A stretch of DNA of 64,000 nt from Pseudoramibacter porci (GCF_009696145.1 NZ_VUMO01000002.1:124001-188000), one strand, 5' to 3'; shown: positions 42,120 through 51,402, counted from the first letter of the stretch. Translations and numbers: made by a program. The notes: generated by a model not told the origin, from the sequence alone.

Positions 42120-42538
42120 CTCGTGTACACTTCTTCTGTGATCGTGTCGTGAGATGTCCCGGCGAAGACTTGCTGCGCGGTCAGGTTCCACCCCTTGGGC
42201 GCAAGCGGATAAGTGCAGATCAAATCGGCCGGATAAACTTTATCCCACCGGTAAATGATCAGCCGCTCGATGCTGGCGTCTACGTCGAGAAGCGCTTCGC
42301 TCGACGCAAATTCTGCCACAGCGATCTCGCCTTTTCCGGCTTTCTTTAAAAAATCGGTGTCGGCTCGAAAAGTGACGCCTTCCTGCCCGTCAAACAAGGC
42401 TTCAGTTTTCAGCGTTCCCCAGAAACATTTCCCGGGAAATAACTGTCTTAATCGGTCGATGACAGCACTATCCCGGGTTTGCCGCCTGTGGTTAAAGGCC
42501 ATGCCGTTTTTCGGGTCGAGAAACATCACGAGGATCAC
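42116..42538 (-). CDS. Conserved-type hypothetical protein, 140 aa, coupled to the nuclease
   Basis: The soluble protein begins MILVMFLDPKNGMAFNHRRQTRD, a motif (NGMxFNxRRxSxD) I have seen in small uncharacterised Firmicute proteins; no function is known to me. The rest alternates strands and helices without clear catalytic motifs. Its stop overlaps the start of the lipoprotein nuclease (ATGA), which implies coupled translation. It could be an accessory or protective partner of the nuclease, but this is only from context. Confidence 0.65.
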   Translation of the reverse strand: MILVMFLDPKNGMAFNHRRQTRDSAVIDRLRQLFPGKCFWGTLKTEALFDGQEGVTFRADTDFLKKAGKGEIAVAEFASSEALLDVDASIERLIIYRWDKVYPADLICTYPLAPKGWNLTAQQVFAGTSHDTITEEVYTR

Positions 42539-42592
42539 AAAAATTCCCTTCTTTCTTTAAATTTTCACGATCACACTATACCACAACACCCA

Positions 42593-42628
42593 AAAAAAGC
42601 CAACGGCTAGACTCGCCGTCAGCTTTTG
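42593..42628 (-). terminator. Terminator of the GntR-ABC operon
   Basis: AAAGC-ACGGC pairs with GCCGT-GCTTT with a small internal mismatch, followed by T7 on the minus strand. Confidence 0.75.
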
Positions 42629-42648
42629 CTTATGCTTTCTTTATCATC

Positions 42649-43446
42649 TTATTCCAAATTGAGATGGCGGTCCAGGATCCAGCTCGTCCCAATGAACCAG
42701 ATGGCGCCTACCGCCAAAGTGATCACCAGCCCGATGACACCGAACTGGTTAAACGCTGCAACCACTTTGCTGAAATCAGTTGTCGAGACGATGGTGTTCA
42801 TATTGCCGAACATGGTGTACATGATTCTGAAAGAACAAATCTGCTCGACCACGAAAATGGCGATCCACGTCGCAACCGACAAGAGCCCGCGGTGCCGGTG
42901 AACCAGCTGGCCGACTGCCATCGCAAAATAGACGGTTAAAATGGTTTCAGCTAAACTCACGACGGCCGAAACGAGATACAGCCAGAATGACACCCAGAGA
43001 TGATATTGGGCGACGCTCGTTTGAAACTGCTGGAAATCCGAGGAAATGCCCTGTCTCACGACTTCAGCGTACCCGCCGGAGGCGACGAATAGGAGTCCCA
43101 AGCTCAGCAGCACCGCGGCGGCGTAAGCCAAAATCCAAACGAGGCTGACGATCAGCTTTGCGCCAACTTGTTCAGCCGCACTCGCCGGCAGCGTCATGGT
43201 CATATACCCCTGATCCGACAGCAGATTATCGTAAAATCGCTTGACGGTCCAGACCACTACGAGCACGCCAGCCACTCCGATGAGCAGGACAAAAATCACT
43301 GCCATTACATCGGCAAAGAGCTCAATCCGAGAACCGATGCGCATGGCAATCCCGTCGATCAGCGCGACACCCAACAGCAGCCCGAAAACGATCACCATCG
43401 GCTGCCAGCTTTCTTTAAATTCGTATTTGATCAATTTGCCTAACAT
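42649..43446 (-). CDS. ABC transporter permease (YtrC/ABC-2-like)
   Basis: The 265-aa membrane protein has about six helices, starting MLGKLIKYEFKESWQPM, a common opening of ABC-2 type permeases, and QGYMTMTLPAS after the second helix. It overlaps the ATPase gene by 7 nt and is the last gene of the GntR-ATPase-permease operon. Such systems respond to cell-envelope agents in Bacillus relatives; the exported compound is unknown. Confidence 0.85.
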   Translation of the reverse strand: MLGKLIKYEFKESWQPMVIVFGLLLGVALIDGIAMRIGSRIELFADVMAVIFVLLIGVAGVLVVVWTVKRFYDNLLSDQGYMTMTLPASAAEQVGAKLIVSLVWILAYAAAVLLSLGLLFVASGGYAEVVRQGISSDFQQFQTSVAQYHLWVSFWLYLVSAVVSLAETILTVYFAMAVGQLVHRHRGLLSVATWIAIFVVEQICSFRIMYTMFGNMNTIVSTTDFSKVVAAFNQFGVIGLVITLAVGAIWFIGTSWILDRHLNLE

Positions 43447-44138
43447 GAGAAGACCTCCCGAAAAATTTCATCCACTGATTCTTCGCGTTCCGCCCGAAGC
43501 CCTTCAACATCCTGATGTAACACAACGTGCCCCTGCTTCAAAAAGACCACGTCATCGAGAATTGGCTCCACATCTGAAATTAAATGGGTCGCGATGACAA
43601 CCGTCGCAGCGGGATTGTAATTGTTGATGATGGTTTTAATGATGAGCTCCCGTGCCGCCGGGTCGACCCCGCCGATCGGTTCATCGAGAAGATAAAGTTC
43701 AGCTTTTCGGCTCATGGCCAAAATGATTTGCACCTTGTCGATCGTCCCCTTGGACAATTCCTTGAAGCGCTTCTCTAAATCGATAGCCATTTCGGCAAAC
43801 AGCTGATGCGCCTGTTCCTGATCGAAATCGTCATAAAAATCATTTAATTTTTGAACCAAATCGCGCACGCGCATCGACTTGCTAAAAGCCGGCCGGTCCG
43901 GGAGGTAGGCCACGATCTGCTTCGTGTTTTTCCCCGGGACTTCGCCGTCAATCATCACTTCGCCTTCACTTTGGGAAAGCAGCCCTGCGATGATTTTAAG
44001 CAGCGTCGTTTTGCCGCTGCCGTTTGGCCCCAGCAAACCGACGATTTTTCCCTTTTCAAGGCTTAAATCAACGTGATCCAGCGCACATTGGCCGCCGTAC
44101 CGTTTGGTCAGCTGTTCGGCCTTCAAAATTTCATTCAT
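43440..44138 (-). CDS. ABC transporter ATP-binding protein
   Basis: The 232-aa nucleotide-binding subunit has Walker A GPNGSGKTTLLK, a signature region at FKELSKGTIDKVQI (LSKGT instead of LSGGQ), Walker B ELYLLDEPIGG and the switch histidine in VIATHLI. It drives the adjacent permease. It overlaps the GntR regulator by 8 nt and the permease by 7 nt, a tightly coupled operon. Confidence 0.93.
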   Translation of the reverse strand: MNEILKAEQLTKRYGGQCALDHVDLSLEKGKIVGLLGPNGSGKTTLLKIIAGLLSQSEGEVMIDGEVPGKNTKQIVAYLPDRPAFSKSMRVRDLVQKLNDFYDDFDQEQAHQLFAEMAIDLEKRFKELSKGTIDKVQIILAMSRKAELYLLDEPIGGVDPAARELIIKTIINNYNPAATVVIATHLISDVEPILDDVVFLKQGHVVLHQDVEGLRAEREESVDEIFREVFSC

Positions 44139-44526
44139 GATGATACTCCTCTCTTTCTATTTCAGACGCTGCCCCGTAGCTGCGGATCATCTCCGCCGCT
44201 TCTTCAGACGTAATGCCCATTTCGCGCATCCGCCGCAAAAAATCCGCTATCATTTCTCTCGCCACTTTCTCTTTTAACGAAGCAATCAGCTCCGCATCCT
44301 CCGTGACAAACCGGCCAAGGGTTCGTTTAGCGTACACCAGTCCAACTTGTTCCAACTGGCCCAGCGCCCGCTGCATGGTATTGGGATTCACAGAAGCGTC
44401 CGCTGCAAGTTCCCGAACCGGCGGCAGTTTTTCCCCCGGCGCGTATTCTCCGGAGAGGATCGCCCGCTCAATTTGACGGATCAACTGCAAATAGATCGGC
44501 TGCTTCGCGTCAATATGCCATTTCAT
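44131..44526 (-). CDS. GntR-family regulator, YtrA subfamily
   Basis: The 131-aa regulator has an N-terminal winged helix typical of YtrA (PIYLQLIRQIERAILSGEYAPGEKLPPVRELAADASVNPNTMQRALGQLEQVGLV, described here by its parts) and a short helical C-terminal dimer region. YtrA proteins repress their own operon until an envelope-active signal appears. A 22-bp dyad over the -10 region at 44550-44571 is its likely operator. The SD is AAAGGAG. Confidence 0.92.
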   Translation of the reverse strand: MKWHIDAKQPIYLQLIRQIERAILSGEYAPGEKLPPVRELAADASVNPNTMQRALGQLEQVGLVYAKRTLGRFVTEDAELIASLKEKVAREMIADFLRRMREMGITSEEAAEMIRSYGAASEIEREEYHHE

Positions 44527-44549
44527 CGGAATCTCCTTTCTTTTTATAT

Positions 44550-44599
44550 TTGCATTAATTACTTAATACAATAATAAAGACGTACAAGTCATTTGTCAA
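44550..44599 (-). promoter_or_regulatory. Promoter and dyad operator of the GntR-ABC operon
   Basis: On the minus strand TTGACA (44594-44599) and TATTAT (44571-44576) are spaced by 17 bp. The dyad TTGTATTAA-GTAA-TTAATGCAA at 44550-44571 begins at the edge of the -10 and covers the start point, suiting repression by the GntR protein. Confidence 0.75.
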
Positions 44600-44617
44600 T
44601 GCTTTTTTTATTTAAAA

Positions 44618-44651
44618 CAAAAAAAATAGAACAGTCTCTCAACTGTTCTAT
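44618..44651 (-). terminator. Terminator of the pst-pho operon
   Basis: ATAGAACAGT pairs with ACTGTTCTAT around a 6-nt loop, then T8 on the minus strand, about 30 nt past phoR. Confidence 0.9.
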
Positions 44652-44681
44652 CGCGCTTCGCCTATGGCACCGCTAATTTTT

Positions 44682-46394
44682 TTACGCACCCGTATTTTCG
44701 GCGTCGGTCATTTTCGGAAACCGGAGGGTAAACGTGGTACCTTTGCCCAATTCAGAATCCAAGTCGATCGTCGCGTGGTGCAGCATCGCGCCGTGTTTGA
44801 CGATGGAAAGGCCCAGCCCGGTGCCGCCGGTGGCCTTGCTGTGGCTCGGGTCTGCCCGGAAAAACCGTTCGTAAATGCGCGGCTGATCCGCTAAGGCGAT
44901 GCCAATGCCGGTATCTGCCACCGCAACCCGCGTTTCCGATGCGTCTTCCGAAATTTTGACAGCAACACTGCCGTTTTCCCGGTTGTAGGCGACGGCATTG
45001 TCCACAAGGTTGTAGATCATCTCGTACAGGGTCGTCGCCATACCCTGAATCGGTGCCGCTTCCCCTTCTACCGAAAGGGACACGCTGCTTTTCTTTGCCT
45101 TCGCGGCCAAATCGTGAACGACTTGTTTCGACACGCCGACGAGATCCACGGGTTCCGTCTTTTCGTCCGTTGCCATCTCATCGAGCTGGGACAGTCGCAA
45201 TATATCTGAAATCAGCTTGAGCAGCCGACGCGATTCCTCGATGATTTTATTGGAAAGCTCGGGAATGTCGTCTTGATCGGCAATCCCGTTGCCGATGATT
45301 TCCGCGTAGCCTAAAATCGACGTCAGCGGTGTCTTCAGCTCGTGCGACACGTTGGCAGTGAATTCCCGGCGCAAGCGTTCGGCGGACTGCCGGTCCGTCT
45401 CGTCAATGATGAAAAGCACCGCGCCGTATATGCCGCCGTCAGTTTCGCCAGGGCCGGCAATCAGCTGATAATAGCGGCCGTCCCGCTTGCAGTTCATTTC
45501 CGACGACTCACCCGCCATGGCCTTTTGAATGAGCTTGAGGAAATCGTTGTTGTGGTCCAGATGGAGATAGGTCATGCTGCCCGGGTTCTGATAAAGTCTG
45601 AAGAACTGGCGCGCCGCGTCATTGACGCTCAAGACCTTTCCTGTATGGCTGATGATTACCAGACCGTCGCGCATTGAAGACGTGATGGCCTCCAATTCGT
45701 TCTGCTGTTTTTTAAGCATCTCAAACTGCTGCTCGATGTGGGTCCGCTGGAGATTGAGCCGCTGAAGAAGGGGCGAAAGCTCGTCGTACGTATCGTTGTT
45801 CAGCGGGTCATCTAAATTTAAATTGATAATCGGATCGACGACGGCCTTCGACTGACGGCCGGCCAGCAGAAAAGCGATGACGATCACACTGAAAATCAAA
45901 AAGGCGATGATCGACAGCGAACGGCCGAAGACCCCAAAGGTCGACAGCCGCGTCTGCGCCAGGCGGATCACGCTGCCGTCCTTCAGGCGCATCGCACAAT
46001 AATCCGTCGATTCCGAAAGGGTATTCGAAAATCGGGAAGCCGAACCTTTTCCCTTTTTCAGTGCCGCCTGCACTTCCGGGCGGTGTTTGTGGTTTTCCAT
46101 GGTCGACACGTCCGCCTCGTTGTCGTAGCGCACTTTGCCATTTTCTGCGATCCAAGTGATTCTAAATTTCGATGATTTCCCAATTTTTTTCAGATAGGCG
46201 AGCTGATCCGTCGGGTTTTCGTCCAAGGTCCGGCGCACGATCGCCGTTGTGGCATTCAGATAATCCCGTCTGGACGCCGTGAAGCTGTGAGACAATGTCG
46301 GAATATGAATCGCCAAGGCCGCCGCTAATATCAATACAGCTGTCCACGCCATATTGCGGAACAGCCGACTGGTTAGATTTTTTTCACTTTTCAT
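44682..46394 (-). CDS. phoR: Sensor histidine kinase PhoR
   Basis: The 570-aa kinase has an N-terminal helix (13-33), an extracytoplasmic sensor (about 35-155), a second helix (about 158-178), a HAMP-like linker, a PAS region (about 232-335), the phospho-acceptor H351 in FTANVSHELKTPLTS and an ATPase domain with NAVAYN, DTGIGI and GGTGLGLS. The layout is that of Gram-positive PhoR. It lies 17 nt after phoB and at the end of the pst operon, so it should report phosphate status to PhoB via PhoU/Pst. Confidence 0.92.
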   Translation of the reverse strand: MKSEKNLTSRLFRNMAWTAVLILAAALAIHIPTLSHSFTASRRDYLNATTAIVRRTLDENPTDQLAYLKKIGKSSKFRITWIAENGKVRYDNEADVSTMENHKHRPEVQAALKKGKGSASRFSNTLSESTDYCAMRLKDGSVIRLAQTRLSTFGVFGRSLSIIAFLIFSVIVIAFLLAGRQSKAVVDPIINLNLDDPLNNDTYDELSPLLQRLNLQRTHIEQQFEMLKKQQNELEAITSSMRDGLVIISHTGKVLSVNDAARQFFRLYQNPGSMTYLHLDHNNDFLKLIQKAMAGESSEMNCKRDGRYYQLIAGPGETDGGIYGAVLFIIDETDRQSAERLRREFTANVSHELKTPLTSILGYAEIIGNGIADQDDIPELSNKIIEESRRLLKLISDILRLSQLDEMATDEKTEPVDLVGVSKQVVHDLAAKAKKSSVSLSVEGEAAPIQGMATTLYEMIYNLVDNAVAYNRENGSVAVKISEDASETRVAVADTGIGIALADQPRIYERFFRADPSHSKATGGTGLGLSIVKHGAMLHHATIDLDSELGKGTTFTLRFPKMTDAENTGA

Positions 46395-46411
46395 CTTGAT
46401 TTTCTTTCGGA

Positions 46412-47122
46412 TTATTTCTGGAAATTCGCTTCTTTGCGCATGCGGTAGCCGACGCCGCGGACGGTTTCAATCATTTTGCGCGCCGTGCCGAGTTTCTGGC
46501 GCAGGGTCCGAACGTGCACGTCGACGGTGCGTGTCTCGCCGTCAAAATCGTAACCCCAAATATCGGTCAGCAGCGCGTCCCGGGTCATCACGTTGCCCGC
46601 GTGGCGCATGAGCACAGAGAGCAGGTCGTATTCCTTCAGGGTGAGCTGGATGAACTGTCCGTCGACCTGAACGGTGTGAGCTTTGGGATGAATGACAATC
46701 GGGCCGTCAATCATCGCCTCGTCGCTCTCGTCTGTCTTGTGGTCGACGCCTGCACGCCGGGCCACCGCCTTGATGCGCGCCAGCAGCTCCATCATCCCGA
46801 AGGGCTTGGCGACGTAATCGTCTGCGCCGGCGTCAAGGCCCATGACCTTGTCCACTTCTTCCCCTTTGGCCGTCAGCATGATGACCGGCAGAGCCGCCGT
46901 CTGCGTCTGAGCTCTGAGCTGTTTCAAAATGGAAAGGCCGTCCTGGCCGGGCAGCATAATATCGAGCAGCAGCAAGTCCGGGCCTGACTGCTGCGATTCT
47001 GCCATCGCTTGCCAAAAAGGCTCAGCGCTTTCAAAGCCCTGAGCCTCGTATCCGGAGTGGTTGAGTGTGTACACGACCAATTCGCGGATACTGTTGTCAT
47101 CCTCTACGCAAAAAATCCTCAT
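46412..47122 (-). CDS. phoB: Phosphate response regulator PhoB/PhoP
   Basis: The 236-aa OmpR-type response regulator has a receiver domain with acidic pocket EDD, phospho-acceptor D in LLLDIMLPGQDG and K in MLTAKGEE, and a C-terminal winged helix (about 140-232) ending VRGVGYRM. It should bind the direct repeats upstream of pstS when phosphate is low. It follows phoU by 18 nt. Confidence 0.92.
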   Translation of the reverse strand: MRIFCVEDDNSIRELVVYTLNHSGYEAQGFESAEPFWQAMAESQQSGPDLLLLDIMLPGQDGLSILKQLRAQTQTAALPVIMLTAKGEEVDKVMGLDAGADDYVAKPFGMMELLARIKAVARRAGVDHKTDESDEAMIDGPIVIHPKAHTVQVDGQFIQLTLKEYDLLSVLMRHAGNVMTRDALLTDIWGYDFDGETRTVDVHVRTLRQKLGTARKMIETVRGVGYRMRKEANFQK

Positions 47123-47140
47123 GCCTGTGCCTTATCCATT

Positions 47141-47785
47141 TTAATTTTTCGGGTGTTCGCCGGTAATTGAAAATTCGACCCATTCGCCGATATTGACCGC
47201 GTGATCGCCGATCCGTTCGAGATATTTGGCAATCATCAGCACTTCCACCGCCTTCGCGCCTTCAATTTCTTTGTTTTCGATGCGGTGAATGATGTGGGCG
47301 GAAATTTTGTCGAACAGCTGATCGACAATGTCGTCCTGTTTGTAGACCGTGTGAACAGTGTTCAGATCTTTCTGAACGTAGGCGTCAACCGCCGCGTTGA
47401 CCATTTTGCTGGCCATTTTCGCCATCGTGTCGAGCTCAAGATTGTGAAACTCTGCAGTCAAATCGGCCGTCACCGCGATTTCGGCGATATCCGTCGCCTG
47501 GTCGCCAATGCGTTCCATGTCGGTGATCATTTTCAGCGCCGCTGAGACGTTGCGCAAGTCCCGCGCAACCGGCTGCTGAGACAAGAGCATCACGTAGCAC
47601 TGCTGCTCAATATCCCGTTCCAGCTCGTCGATGTTCGCGTCATCCGCCATGGCTTCCTTGGCGAGGTCCGTGTCGTTGGCGGCCAGCGCTTTGATGGCCT
47701 TATCTATGGCGGCTTCACAAAGGCTGCCCATTTCGATCATGCTGTCGTTCAGCCGAACCAATTCTTTATCAAATCGATTTCGCAT
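47141..47785 (-). CDS. phoU: Phosphate transport regulator PhoU
   Basis: The 214-aa all-helical protein has the two PhoU repeats with metal-binding signatures MERIGDQATDIAE and LERIGDHAVNIGE. It links the Pst transporter to the PhoR-PhoB pair and damps signalling when phosphate is ample. It starts 1 nt past the pstB stop. Confidence 0.95.
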   Translation of the reverse strand: MRNRFDKELVRLNDSMIEMGSLCEAAIDKAIKALAANDTDLAKEAMADDANIDELERDIEQQCYVMLLSQQPVARDLRNVSAALKMITDMERIGDQATDIAEIAVTADLTAEFHNLELDTMAKMASKMVNAAVDAYVQKDLNTVHTVYKQDDIVDQLFDKISAHIIHRIENKEIEGAKAVEVLMIAKYLERIGDHAVNIGEWVEFSITGEHPKN

Positions 47786-47786
47786 A

Positions 47787-48572
47787 TTATCCGAACCTCC
47801 CGGTTACGTATCGCTCTGTTCTTTCATCTCTAGGATTCGAGAATATCTGTTCCGTGTCACCAAATTCTACCATATCACCGAGCAAAAAGAAAGCGGTCTT
47901 GTCGGAGATACGGGTCGCCTGCTGCATGCTGTGGGTCACGATGATGATCGTGTATTTTTCTTTGAGTTCCAGCGCTAGGTCTTCGATTTTACCCGTTGAG
48001 ATCGGGTCCAGCGCCGAGGTGGCTTCGTCCATCAAAAGGACTTCCGGTTCAACCGCCAGCGCTCTGGCGATGCAGAGGCGCTGCTGCTGCCCGCCGGAGA
48101 GACCAAGGGCATTCTTTTTCAGGCGGTCTTTGAGTTCGTCCCAAATCGCCGCTTTTTTCAGCGAATCTTCGACGATATCGTCGAGCTTCGCCTTGTTTTT
48201 GATCCCGTGAGTCCGCGGACCGTAAGCGATGTTGTCGTAAATGCTCATCGGAAACGGATTGGGGTGCTGGAACACCATGCCGACGCGCTTGCGCAGAATG
48301 TTCACGTCGATCTCTTTATAAATATCGACATCGTCCAGCTTGATCGAGCCGGTGATTTTACAGCCTTCGACGAGATCGTTCATCCGGTTCAGCGATTTCA
48401 AAAACGTCGACTTGCCGCATCCGGACGGGCCGATCAGCGCTGTGATCTCGTGTTCCGGGAAATTGAGATTGATGTCCTTAAGGGCGTGAAAATCGCCGTA
48501 ATAGACATTCATATTTTGAGAAGCCATCTTGACTTTCGTCGAGACCGGCTTTTTCACTTTATAGTTTTCCAT
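47787..48572 (-). CDS. pstB: Phosphate ABC transporter ATP-binding protein PstB
   Basis: The 261-aa ATPase has Walker [14 protein letters not shown]-loop, signature [16 protein letters not shown] and Walker [14 protein letters not shown], with the family-typical NRMNDL and [14 protein letters not shown] segments. It powers phosphate uptake through PstC-PstA. Confidence 0.97.
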   Translation of the reverse strand: MENYKVKKPVSTKVKMASQNMNVYYGDFHALKDINLNFPEHEITALIGPSGCGKSTFLKSLNRMNDLVEGCKITGSIKLDDVDIYKEIDVNILRKRVGMVFQHPNPFPMSIYDNIAYGPRTHGIKNKAKLDDIVEDSLKKAAIWDELKDRLKKNALGLSGGQQQRLCIARALAVEPEVLLMDEATSALDPISTGKIEDLALELKEKYTIIIVTHSMQQATRISDKTAFFLLGDMVEFGDTEQIFSNPRDERTERYVTGRFG

Positions 48573-48593
48573 TTATGTCCAAATACTCCTCGT

Positions 48594-49454
48594 TTATTCG
48601 TTCACTTTGTTGACGCGTTTCGCAATGGCATCGGAAATAAAATTCAAGACGATGACGACGACGAGCAGGATCACGGCCGTCGCGTAAGACTGGTCAACGT
48701 TCATCCCTTCTGTCCACAAACTGTACATGTGCACGGCCAGCGTCCGTCCGGAGCCCATGACGTTCTTCGGAATCTGCGCCACGGTCCCTGCGGTGTAAAT
48801 CAACGCCGCGGTTTCCCCGACGACACGCCCGATGCCAAGAATAACCCCAGCGAGAATTCCAGGGGCCGCCGCCGGCAGAACAATTTTGAAAATCGTGCGC
48901 AGCTTGCCGGCGCCGAGACCGAAGCTGCCTTCGCGGTAGCTGTCTGGCACAGCGTGCAGCGCTTCTTCTGTGGCCCGCATGATGACCGGCAGGATCATCA
49001 GCGCCAGCGTCAATGCCCCGGCGAGCATGGAATAGCCCATGTGGCAGGCATCGACAAACATCAGCATTCCGAAAATCCCGAAAATGATCGACGGAATCCC
49101 GGTCAGGGTTTCGGACGTCAGCCGGATAAAGGCGACGAATTTGCTGCCGCGCTTGGCGTACTCCGCCAGATAAACCGCTGAGAAAATGCCGATCGGGCCG
49201 GCGAACAGAATGGACAAGCCGACCATCGTCAGCGTATTGATCATCGCCGGAAACAGCGACACGTTCTGACTGTTGTAATGAATCGAAAACAGGCTTGGCT
49301 TGATGTGCGGCAGCCCGTTGATCAAAATGTACAGAATGAGAAAGATCAGCACCGCCATCGTGGCGATACCGGCAATCCAGACAATGGCCTTTAACGCCGC
49401 GGCTTCGCCTTTGCCGTGAAGTTGTTCTTTTGAATTTTTTTCGTTGTACTTCAC
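48594..49454 (-). CDS. pstA: Phosphate ABC transporter permease PstA
   Basis: The 286-aa permease has about six helices, the GIPSIIFGIFGM segment and an EAL-like loop (RATEEALHAVPDSYREGSFGLGAGKLRTI in its parts) contacting PstB. It overlaps pstC by 4 nt. It forms the membrane channel with PstC. Confidence 0.95.
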   Translation of the reverse strand: MKYNEKNSKEQLHGKGEAAALKAIVWIAGIATMAVLIFLILYILINGLPHIKPSLFSIHYNSQNVSLFPAMINTLTMVGLSILFAGPIGIFSAVYLAEYAKRGSKFVAFIRLTSETLTGIPSIIFGIFGMLMFVDACHMGYSMLAGALTLALMILPVIMRATEEALHAVPDSYREGSFGLGAGKLRTIFKIVLPAAAPGILAGVILGIGRVVGETAALIYTAGTVAQIPKNVMGSGRTLAVHMYSLWTEGMNVDQSYATAVILLVVVIVLNFISDAIAKRVNKVNE

Positions 49455-50323
49455 TGCTTATCTCCTTTGTTTTTCAAAATCGAGAAGCAAATGTTGATGA
49501 TCAGGATGAAGACAAACAGCACGACAGCTGTTGCAATCAGCGCCTGACGGTGCAAGTCGGTCGCGTAACCCATTTCGAGGACAATGTTAGCCGTCATGGT
49601 GCGCACGCCGGCGAAGAGGCTGTGGGGCATCACTGCTTGGTTGCCCGCGATCATGATCACGGCCATCGTTTCCCCAATAGCTCGGCCGACGCCAAGGATG
49701 ATTCCCGCGAAGATTCCGGATTTCGCCGCCGGCACGACGACGCGGAAAACCGACCGTTCGTGGGTCGACCCCAGGCCGAGGGCACCTTCGTAATAGCTGG
49801 TTGGCACCGCCCGCAATGCGGTTTCGCTCATTGTAATAATGGTCGGCAGGATCATGATCCCGAGAATAATGCATGCGGCGAGCATGGACAAGCCGGCACC
49901 ACCCGCCGAATTGCGAATCATCGGCACGATGACCTGCAGGCCGAAAAAGCCATATACAACTGAGGGAATACCGGCCAAAAGATTAATGCCGGGCTTGATC
50001 ACCTTATACAGAGGTTCCGGACAGAAAAACGCGAGAAATACCGCTGTGAGCACGCCGATGACAATGCCGATGATGAGGGCGCCAATTGTCACTTCGATAC
50101 TGGCGACGATCATCGGCAAAATGCCGTATAAATTGTTAGCCGGGCGCCAAATCGTCCCGGATAGGAATTTTCCGAATCCAATCTTCGCCATTCCCGGAAG
50201 ACCGTTGGCAAACAAGAAAATACAAATCAGCAGTACAGCAATGATTGCAATGCAAGCGCAGGCCGCAAAAACGACCTGCATTGCTTTTTCTTTTGCCTGA
50301 CCCGGATGCTTCGATTTGTTCAA
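49451..50323 (-). CDS. pstC: Phosphate ABC transporter permease PstC
   Basis: The 290-aa permease has six helices, KFLSGTIWRP typical of PstC after the first helix, AGIPSVVYGFFG and the cytoplasmic loop SETALRAVPTSYYEGALGLG. It is transcribed after pstS and overlaps pstA. Confidence 0.95.
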   Translation of the reverse strand: MNKSKHPGQAKEKAMQVVFAACACIAIIAVLLICIFLFANGLPGMAKIGFGKFLSGTIWRPANNLYGILPMIVASIEVTIGALIIGIVIGVLTAVFLAFFCPEPLYKVIKPGINLLAGIPSVVYGFFGLQVIVPMIRNSAGGAGLSMLAACIILGIMILPTIITMSETALRAVPTSYYEGALGLGSTHERSVFRVVVPAAKSGIFAGIILGVGRAIGETMAVIMIAGNQAVMPHSLFAGVRTMTANIVLEMGYATDLHRQALIATAVVLFVFILIINICFSILKNKGDKQ

Positions 50324-50374
50324 GACGAAGTCTCCTTTCAGTTTAAAGATGAGGATTAAATTGTCGTAGTTGAA

Positions 50375-51226
50375 TTATTTCACGTCTGACCATGAAGTGG
50401 TCTTTCCTGTGTAGATATTCTTGATCTGTTTGAGGGTCAGGTTGTCGACACTGTTGTCTTTGTTGACAATCACAGCGATGCCGTCTTTAGCGATCTTGGT
50501 CACTTTCAGGCCTTCACTCGTTTCAGATCCTTGGAGATCTCTTGACGCCATCCCGATGTCCAGTGTGCCTTTTGCTGCATTGGAAACCCCTGTGGTCGAA
50601 TCCGATTCCTGAACTTCGATCGTTGCGTTCGGGTTGACCTTTTCGTAAGCTTCTTTCAGTTTTTCCATAACTGGTGTCACGGATGAAGAACCGCCGACGG
50701 TGATTTTGCCTGATGGTTTTGTGCCGCTGTAAGCGCCGTTGGTAGAAACTTTGACGTAGCCGTTCTTTTCGATGACGTTCTGTCCGTCAGAAGACATGAT
50801 GTAGTTGATGAAGTCCTGAGCTACGCCGGAAGCTTCGCCCTTTGTCATGATGTTGAACGGACGCTGAATTTTGTAGCTGCCGTCGGTGACAGTCTTGACT
50901 GACGGTGCAACGCCTTCAACCTTGACGGCCTTGACATCCTTGCTCAAAGAACCGAGGGAAACGTAGCCGATGGCGTTGGTATCGCCTTTAACGGTGGACA
51001 TGACCACTTCTGTCGAGTTGGAGATGGTCGCTTTGTCTGTCGTCTTGTCGACCTTCTGGCCGTTCTTTTCTTCCTGAACCCCTGTCAGTTCGATGAACGC
51101 GCCGCGGGTCCCGGAACCATCTTCACGAGACACGACATTGATTGTGCCGCCGCCGGATGAGCCGCAGCCTGCGAATGTGACCGCTGCAACAAAGGCAGCT
51201 AAGACCATGAGAATCTTCTTTTTCAT
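50375..51226 (-). CDS. pstS: Phosphate-binding lipoprotein PstS
   Basis: The 283-aa solute-binding lipoprotein has a lipobox FAGC, then two related halves with phosphate-site sequences SREDGSGTRGAF and GSSSVTPVMEKL. The order of the halves appears swapped relative to E. coli PstS (the SGTRGAF element comes first), a layout common in clostridial PstS. The start is ATG 51226 after AAGGAG. It is the first gene of the operon and has a Pho box about 100 bp upstream. Confidence 0.95.
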   Translation of the reverse strand: MKKKILMVLAAFVAAVTFAGCGSSGGGTINVVSREDGSGTRGAFIELTGVQEEKNGQKVDKTTDKATISNSTEVVMSTVKGDTNAIGYVSLGSLSKDVKAVKVEGVAPSVKTVTDGSYKIQRPFNIMTKGEASGVAQDFINYIMSSDGQNVIEKNGYVKVSTNGAYSGTKPSGKITVGGSSSVTPVMEKLKEAYEKVNPNATIEVQESDSTTGVSNAAKGTLDIGMASRDLQGSETSEGLKVTKIAKDGIAVIVNKDNSVDNLTLKQIKNIYTGKTTSWSDVK

Positions 51227-51327
51227 TTTGAACTCCTTCATTAAAATCAAAATCCTGTTTGGTGAATGCTCTTTCCAAACTTCGATTTCAATTTTACAAA
51301 GGCTTTGTTAAATCTGAAAGACGGCTT

Positions 51328-51352
51328 ATGTAAAGTCCATGTAAAGTGTAAA
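51328..51352 (-). promoter_or_regulatory. Pho box upstream of pstS
   Basis: On the minus strand TTTACAT-n4-TTTACAT, plus a third TTTACAC immediately upstream, gives 7-bp direct repeats at 11-bp pitch, the form bound by PhoP/PhoB response regulators. Confidence 0.75.
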
Positions 51353-51377
51353 ATTTATTAACTTAACTTCTTTTAAC

Positions 51378-51402
51378 AAAAAAAGCCCGCACAAAGCGGG
51401 CT
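51378..51402 (-). terminator. Terminator of the hydroxyacid dehydrogenase gene
   Basis: AGCCCGC pairs with GCGGGCT around 5 nt, with T7 on the minus strand. Confidence 0.85.
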
